A stretch of DNA of 64,000 bases from Guyanagaster necrorhizus (lineage: Eukaryota > Basidiomycota > Agaricomycetes > Agaricales > Physalacriaceae): assembly GCF_019112545.1 (NCBI RefSeq), contig NW_025064938.1:1-64000 (forward strand). Reading direction: 5' to 3'. The first letter of the stretch is position 1. Each line of letters opens with the position of its first letter. Below, in pieces: positions 58,058-64,000 of the stretch. Below the pieces are notes generated by a model. That model did not search any database, had not been told where the DNA came from, and saw nothing but the letters and a program-made list of their open reading frames with translations. The position numbers were made by a program, and so were the translations under genes.

Positions 58058-59290
58058 CAGGCGGTATCAAAGGGTCCGACCGACCTTCCCTTCTCGTTCA
58101 CTCTCCTGACTACCCTGGAATGGATACACCTAGAACACGCGTCTCAGATGAGCATAGTGCCCGACGTGTCTAGTTGACTGAGTTACCTCACAAACGGTGC
58201 AGTGTCGAACAGAAAGAAGTACTTTTGAAGACTCTTCTTCGCGTCTAGGCTCTCGTTTCTGTCCGCGCTGACTAGTGGGTATATAGCCACTCGGATGAAC
58301 TTTGCATGATGTCCACTTCAACCGTCCGTGGCATCTTGGAAAGTAGCTCTTTCTCAAGAACGTCTTCAGTCCGTGGTTCCTTTGCATCACATCGACACTC
58401 TGATGCGATGCGATGCCTCCCGCCGTTTCGCTTTATGGATACGGCTCAGGGTGAACTGAGAGCTATTTATTATCCTACCCACAATCTCCTCCCTGCGAGA
58501 ACGCCCACTAAGAAACGTTATCACCATTTTCAGAGAGAATATGGTCTCTGCGTTATTCTTTCTCTTTTTTTAACCAAACGAATAGCTGACCCTGTTATCA
58601 CCGCGATGTTTTGTTCGGTTTACCTCAGGAGCCCTCGCGATTTGTACCAGTGAGGCCCTACGAGGTTTGAACCCTACCTGGTCTTAAAGAAGGGGAGTAC
58701 TTGACAGCCGAGATCGCATATGGTAGCCCAGCGTACGTCCATCTTTACTCGCATGACCATGGCGCTAAAGCATAAATATAGGATTATTTCTTGGTCTCGA
58801 TCCTCGCATTCATATTCTCGTTGAACTCCTACATCTATACCTCCTCACAAGCGTCTAGGAACTGGGCGAGGGGCTTGGTGGGATACGGGGATAGCTCTGC
58901 AAGAAAAGGTGGATGAGAGCGGTATTGACAAGTTGGGGTCCGAGTCCTTTAGTATATATCTTGCTTGAGGTTCTATTGTCATGTGACGCTTCCAAGCATT
59001 CGCATGCCTCTGTTTCCCAGAATCTCTCCATAAAGAAACGAGACTGCTGCCACACGATTTCGTTGAGATGGCCAATTAAGAGAGGGACAAAGATATCAGT
59101 GGCAGCAACTCTTCTATAGACAAACAAAATACAGGTGTCAAGAAGTGAAAGGTCATGACACGGAGTCGAACCGTAGTTTTCTCATTAACCTCGAGTACTT
59201 GTAATATTGTGAAGACGATCTACCGTTGATCTACCATGGCGTTCATTGAATATGAATTATTGCCGTTCTTCTTTCTTCCTGGGAAACACC
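58058..59290. repeat. Long dispersed repeat with tRNA-like end, copy 2
   Basis: Second copy of 51394-52840 in the same orientation, sharing GGCGGTATCAAAGGGTCCGA at the start and the 89-bp tRNA-like sequence with its flanks at the end (TACCATGGCGTTCATT...GAATT). Confidence 0.75.
59152..59240 (-). tRNA. tRNA-like gene, second copy, isotype unresolved
   Basis: Same 89-bp length and layout as 52685-52773: GCCATGG/TCATGAC ends (one mismatch, one wobble), GATC-AACGGTA-GATC D arm, TACGG-TTCGACT-CCGTG T arm. The anticodon region has diverged (TCTTCACAATATTAC) and the anticodon cannot be assigned. More decayed than the first copy, so probably a pseudogene. Confidence 0.4.
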
Positions 59291-61981
59291 ATATATCAGT
59301 TTTTGTACACCTCATTCCAGATGAGAAGAGATATCTACGATCTTCGGAAATAGCCTAAACCCTTAGGTTCTGTTCCTTTGAGGGTAATGGATAGGACTAA
59401 AAGACACAGAATGTACAGCGTATGGAAGTGAGTTCTAAGACTATTTAAATAGAAGGCTGGTACTAGGTGGAGCAGACTGTTGTTTCTCCGTCATACGGTG
59501 TGACCCCCAGTTTCTGTCAGGCATATCTGCTCATTATTTCGGAATCAAGAGAATATAGCTACAATATCACTGGTTCAAGTTCCTACAAGAATCGGCATGA
59601 TGTGAAAAGAGGCCAGTGATTGGATCTAGAAATGGGGCAAGGAAGAGGCTCGTTGCCGGGGCCAACCGTCATGCGATAGGAAAGACTCAATAAATGTGGG
59701 GAAAGTTGTAATCAGAGGCGCATTAAGCACATCCTAGTGAAACTCAAAGTACAGAGAACAGAATTGACAAACGGCATGGATAATTGTAGGAACAATGCAA
59801 ATATATGAAGGCGAGTAGCAATATACAAATAGTGAAACAGGAGATACATCCTACCTCTCTTCCTTCCTCTTGTTCCTTGATGACTTATTCAGTGCCTCAC
59901 GTAGTGCATCTCCTCCGTCGTTTCCTCACATTTGACCCATAGCCGCGTACCGACGTAGGAGCTCATACTCCCTCTTCCCCTCCTCATCTTCGTCACAAAA
60001 GACTGTCGACGACGCTGGATAATATATGTATTCAGACCTATTGACAGTCAGATGGCATTTCTGGGTCACCAGCCAGATATGGATGTGAAGACGGATGCAG
60101 AGAAGGAAATCGTAAGGATGCAGACCCGGAGGGGAAAAGTGAAGCTGCAGTAGGATTGGAACGATTTCGATAATGCCCGCGCATATTGGAATTTACTTTT
60201 AATTTCCGTCCGCATCTGGGGAAAGAGTATCGGAATGCTGTGCGCAGTAAGCAGAAGGCGATGAAAAATAATCTTTGCATGACTCACGGGTAGCACCTGT
60301 ATGCGTGTTGATATGGATCTTCGGGCTACTCGGCCTGTAAAAGAATTTGTAATGAGAAGATGACGAGGACATGCCAGGTGACAGTTATATAGTTGTGCGT
60401 TTATAAACGGTGACTAAAAGTTGGATGCAGAAGAGCTTCGGTTATACATATACTCCTTTTAATAAACCAAGCGACGCTCTTAGAGCGAACCTGAACGTCC
60501 AAGGTGCAAAATAAATGTCATCAACGCTTCGTTCATTAATAATTGGATGCCTTCCTTGGCCCAGGACGATGTACGCTCCGTGTTTTTTAATCTTTGCATA
60601 CTGATAAAAAACGCCTTTGATCCAGACTCTGACTGTGCTACCAAGAGGAGGACGATATTGGCTATGCTGATTAAAGATAAAGCAGCGGTACTTCTTCGGG
60701 ATGAGCAAACCACGTATGCTACGCTCCTTGGTCCTTTATTCCCACAAATACAGCTGACTGGAAACCTGCAGCGTACAACATCAGCAGGGAATTCAAACAT
60801 GAAAGCCGCCCCGGTCATCTCAAGCACTTTTCTATATGAATCCGGTACGGTGTCTTACTGCTCTGTTGATTAACATGGGCACAGGTCACGATGCCCAGCG
60901 GCGAAGCTCATTTTCGACTATGCGGTGGCTGTATGCTCCCTTGGTCAACCTCTTCTGTCTGTGTACATATGTGGACTATTGAATCATGTGCGCTTTACAT
61001 CCGTCTGAGGGGTTAGATCTATCAGCCATCATCTTACCACTCCCTGACGAATCTGTTTGTCCGGACCTGGTATTGACGGTATTATATCCCATTTTCCTGG
61101 AGAACCAGATAGGACTGACCCCATGTTCGAGTAGATCTGGACTGCTACATTATTTAATATATAGGGACCGAGCCTTTGTATCTCAGCTTCGCCTTGCATA
61201 GAGTTACAAACTCAAAGTGAGTTTCCTTGTTTATAATGGTCTTTGGTGAACTGCACATCCCCCTTGAATTTAACGGCCTTGTTGAGCAGGATGTACAAAA
61301 CTATTGCGTCTGTAATTCTTTTTCTTTCTCTGTTGTCCAGAAAATCTGATGATGCTATGAATCTTAGATCTCTATTTCTTATGGAACTTTTATTTCTAGG
61401 TACGAAAGACTTTGTTCATATCACTTTCTTCTCCTATGAGAAAATATCTTTTCTGTATTTGTTCCCACTTCGGATGGTACATATCCGATGAGACTGTATC
61501 TATTTGATTCAGTTTGGTTTTCATCGCAGAGTTAGTATTTGTGCTCATGTTTGTATTTTCTAGTTACGTTCATGTAGACTCCCTTTGCTGAGGTATATGA
61601 CGGTGGCATTCACTCATAAGCTTTTCCGGCGTCGAAGGTATGCATCATCAGTAAGGTGATAAGGTGATGAGCCTGTTCCTAATCTGTCATGTCACTCATT
61701 GATACAAGATAATTGCCAGGTGAAAATGTGCCGTGTTCAAGGTTGGAAGGTCCGTCATCGATAACATAGGAATCTGTGCCTTTCGTGAATAATCATAGTT
61801 GGAGAAGATCTTCATATTACATAAGACTCGGTCATTAACCACGGACCGGTGGAGACTCGTGTTGACATTTTGAGTCAATTTGGGCCAGCCATCTGTGGGA
61901 AGGAAACAAATGGAACATTGTTCACGCATATAGGCACAAATTTTGTTATTCTACTATGGACCTCCAACATCGAATCTAACC
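59291..61981. other. No gene firmly recognised
   Basis: Holds a 108-codon open plus-strand frame at 60547-60873 (MPSLAQDDVRSVFFNLCILI, DKAAVLLRDEQTTYATLLGP) without a known family, and other short frames. Nothing else is supported. Confidence 0.3.
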
Positions 61982-62629
61982 TCAGTGAAAGACCATGTAC
62001 AAGTTTGCACCACGGGCAGGGATGTAGACGCGAACACGTCCTTGACGGGTTCGGGTGGAAGAACCGACCGATGAGGCAGACGAAGGGGACGAAGTAGAAG
62101 AGGCGCTCACGTCGGAAGAGGTGCGGTGTCTCTGAGGCCGGGGTGAACGATGAGCACGGGCATCAGTGTTCACGCGGTTGGGCCTGGCATGGGAACCAGT
62201 GTAAGGAGCGCGTGCAGAAGCCTGGTTTCTCCCATGGTTGTAAGGAACGACGGCGGTGCTGTGGTCGTTCCCCGCATTGGCGGCGGCACGATTCCTTGCG
62301 GCTACGGCAGGATCATAGGTTACCAGAGCGTTGCTCTGCTCTTGGCGAGGTGGATTGGAATTGTGGTGCTGGTGGTGTGGGGAAGAAGCCTGGACGTTTC
62401 CACCATTTGGGAGAGGATGACGGTGGGAGTCGGAAGGATGCGCATACGTATGGTTCGAGTGGTGGCTCTGTACAGGGGGGTAGGCGGGAATTCCTTGTGC
62501 AGGGGCGTATGCCGACGTGGGAGGGGGGTTGCGGTATGGCTGTGTCAAAGCAGGAGCGGTGCCGTACTGGTTCGTGGTTGGAACATGGTGGCGAGACAGC
62601 TGGCGGGGATGGGAGTGGTTCTGATACAT
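61982..62629 (-). CDS. Pro/His/Ser-rich low-complexity protein, 215 aa
   Basis: Single-exon frame from ATG 62627-62629 (MYQNHSHPRQLSRHHVPTT) to the stop at 61982. The protein is almost wholly disordered: Pro/His/Gln-rich (SAYAPAQGIPAYPPVQSHHS), Ala/Asn-rich, then a long Ser/Arg part (DVSASSTSSPSSASSVGSS) and a final more ordered RVRVYIPARGANLYMVFH. No signal peptide or membrane segment. A TATA box lies about 115 bp upstream, on the same strand. A second frame starting at an upstream ATG (62682-62684) is also open to 62313. I prefer the first because it ends in a non-repetitive, hydrophobic tail and has the longer span. Function unknown. Confidence 0.5.
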   Translation of the reverse strand: MYQNHSHPRQLSRHHVPTTNQYGTAPALTQPYRNPPPTSAYAPAQGIPAYPPVQSHHSNHTYAHPSDSHRHPLPNGGNVQASSPHHQHHNSNPPRQEQSNALVTYDPAVAARNRAAANAGNDHSTAVVPYNHGRNQASARAPYTGSHARPNRVNTDARAHRSPRPQRHRTSSDVSASSTSSPSSASSVGSSTRTRQGRVRVYIPARGANLYMVFH

Positions 62630-62741
62630 AACTACGTCGCTGAAGGGGGAGATCGTCGGTAGCTCCTCTCTCAAGGAGAGCCATTCGACTGGCCTTTGGA
62701 AGGAACTGAATTCCTGTGGTTTGGAAGGAGGAGAGGAAATG

Positions 62742-62749
62742 TTTATATA
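62742..62749 (-). promoter_or_regulatory. TATA box upstream of the Pro/His-rich gene
   Basis: Minus strand CTATATAAAC followed by a pyrimidine-rich CCTCTCCTCCTTCC, a typical fungal core promoter, about 115 bp before ATG 62629. Confidence 0.5.
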
Positions 62750-62989
62750 GAGTTCCGACGGACCGGTTTCTGCGGTGGCCTAACAGCATGGCAGACGAAA
62801 AGCATGCACATCAAGAACGAGGCACTTGATTAGCGCCCTTGGAGGAGTGATATTCTCGTGTTTCTATGGTACCCTTCTCGTTCTCCCACGGATCCTTGAC
62901 ACGCTGTTTCCCTTTTCGTCGGAAAAATCACGGACTATGTGAAAACCTATCTTCAAGTCACTGCAGGATAGAAATGTTTGAACATAGCG

Positions 62990-63400
62990 GCAATGGTGGC
63001 TGAACAAAAAGGAAAATAGGCAAATCAATTTTACGGGCCGAAGTTCGGCAGTTTCCGTGTGCTTTTTTAGGATTGTTCCATTTTTGAGGATAGGCACTGC
63101 TGGCATTTCTTCTCCTTTGGCCAATTTCTTCCATCCCGTCACATCAATAGGTCTGTATCGTCTAGAGACTTCACTAGAACGTGCGGACAGGATTACTCAC
63201 AGGAGAACTAATGTTCCGAGATGGTGGAGCCAGTTCTCAGCTCCCTTGAACCGCCTTTAAGGGCGCCATTGCTCTGCACGCTAGTACTTCCAGTATCTCT
63301 CCATCCCTCTGACCATATACATCCTCGGAATGCCCTTCGCCATGTGCATTTCCGCTTCGACATCCAGATGGAATACGAATCCTTGTATCCCTTCAACATG
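62990..63400 (-). CDS. Possible exons of an unrecognised gene
   Basis: Minus-strand pieces: EGIQGFVFHLDVEAEMHMAK then GIPRMYMVRGMERYWK (about 63290-63395), AENWLHHLGTLVLL ending at GTGAGT (about 63195), EVSRRYRPIDVTGWKKLAKG then EEMPAVPILKNGTILKKHTE (about 63050-63170) ending at GTAAAA. The middle junction joins in phase, but the first does not fit cleanly. It looks like a real but possibly broken gene. Family unknown. Confidence 0.3.
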
Positions 63401-64000
63401 GCTGTCTAGGTGAATTCAAGGTCTGTTCTCTCATGTCGAAGGGCCAGGTGGCTTTGGGAAGCGCAAGCCATGGATAAACTGAAAGAAGCACTCTGGATGA
63501 TCGAAGCACATCTTTCACTATGGAGCAGGACTCGATCATCGCTTGTGGCATTCGATTGCTAGGTATAATATCTCATCCGATGACCTTCCAAGCCGTACAC
63601 GTATTACTCTGCTCCGCTCGATATGTTGAATTGGCCGGTCGAGCATCCATGATTTGGGACAGCAATTTTTTTACGACTTTGCCTCTGACTATGAATCCAC
63701 TATCGACCTCGGTTGCTGGCGGGGTCACTTCCTCAATACGATATCCATCCTAGTGCTGCGGTTCCGCCATTGATGTATGTCGTCATTAATTGCTAAGTGT
63801 TAGGATTCGGTTACTGTCAATATCAACCACGGATTCTCGGGCCGGTGATTATTCGAAGGTGCATTGCTATTGTCCGATTCTCGTAGTTTGACCTGGGCTG
63901 TCGGACGTCATCAGTCTAGAAGCTATGAAATGAAACCGCAGGAGGTCGTCGATGTTGCCCGCTTTTGTTGTGACATCCTGTTTTGCCCTGTGTGGGACCC
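63401..64000. other. No gene firmly recognised
   Basis: A 77-codon plus frame at 63520-63753 is open but unrecognised. The window ends without a clear gene boundary. Confidence 0.3.

Overview
The window looks like a piece of a filamentous basidiomycete (Agaricomycete) nuclear genome. The reasons are a Rho1 GTPase gene split by four introns of about 45-65 bp, an F-box gene with the SPIR-x-MPxDIL signature common in Agaricomycetes, chromodomain Ty3/gypsy retrotransposons, and tRNA-like sequences with pol III boxes. Only a few host genes can be supported: rho1 (2591-3397, minus), an F-box gene with an in-frame stop near its 5' end (18111-19862, plus), three copies of a four-exon micro-gene family (8896-9300 minus, 11600-12077 minus, 48358-48683 plus) and a Pro/His/Ser-rich protein (61982-62629, minus). 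Most of the rest is transposon debris or sequence in which I see no gene.

Layout. 1-1080 is AT-rich with a decayed 72-bp tandem repeat. 1.1-20 kb has ordinary CpG content, with rho1, a LINE 3' fragment, micro-genes, short dispersed repeats and the F-box gene. 20.0-47.1 kb is one large, almost CpG-free block of nested transposons. It holds a Harbinger-like transposase relic, solo LTRs of several families, two related decayed chromovirus pol regions in opposite orientation (27.5-29.9 kb minus, 30.1-34.4 kb plus), and a much younger complete 7.95-kb Ty3/gypsy element (35218-43166). The young element sits inside an older solo LTR of its own family, and that LTR sits inside the LTR of another element. 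47.1-53.1 kb has normal CpG and carries micro-gene copy C and one copy of a long dispersed repeat ending in a tRNA-like sequence. 53.1-57.6 kb is a second CpG-free block with a solo LTR. 57.6-64 kb has normal CpG and carries the second copy of the tRNA-ended repeat and the Pro/His-rich gene.

The young gypsy element is the centrepiece. Its two 497-bp LTRs, two nested sets of 5-bp target duplications, gag, a pol in the -1 frame, a polypurine tract and a chromodomain interrupted by an assembly gap are all visible. It has no recognisable tRNA primer site. Instead, 13 nt just after the 5' LTR are perfectly complementary to the LTR segment about 31 nt downstream of its TATA box, as expected for Tf1-type self-priming. 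Between pol and the 3' LTR an antisense, spliced reading frame encodes an acidic coiled-coil protein with a C-x2-C-x6-C pair. The element is inactivated almost only by CpG-type transitions: TGA stops at Arg codons, and catalytic YLDD changed to YLDN.

Repeated sequences that exist both inside and outside the CpG-free blocks show the same decay directly. The outer arm of a 57-kb inverted repeat keeps its CpGs, while the inner arm has TG or CA at the same places.
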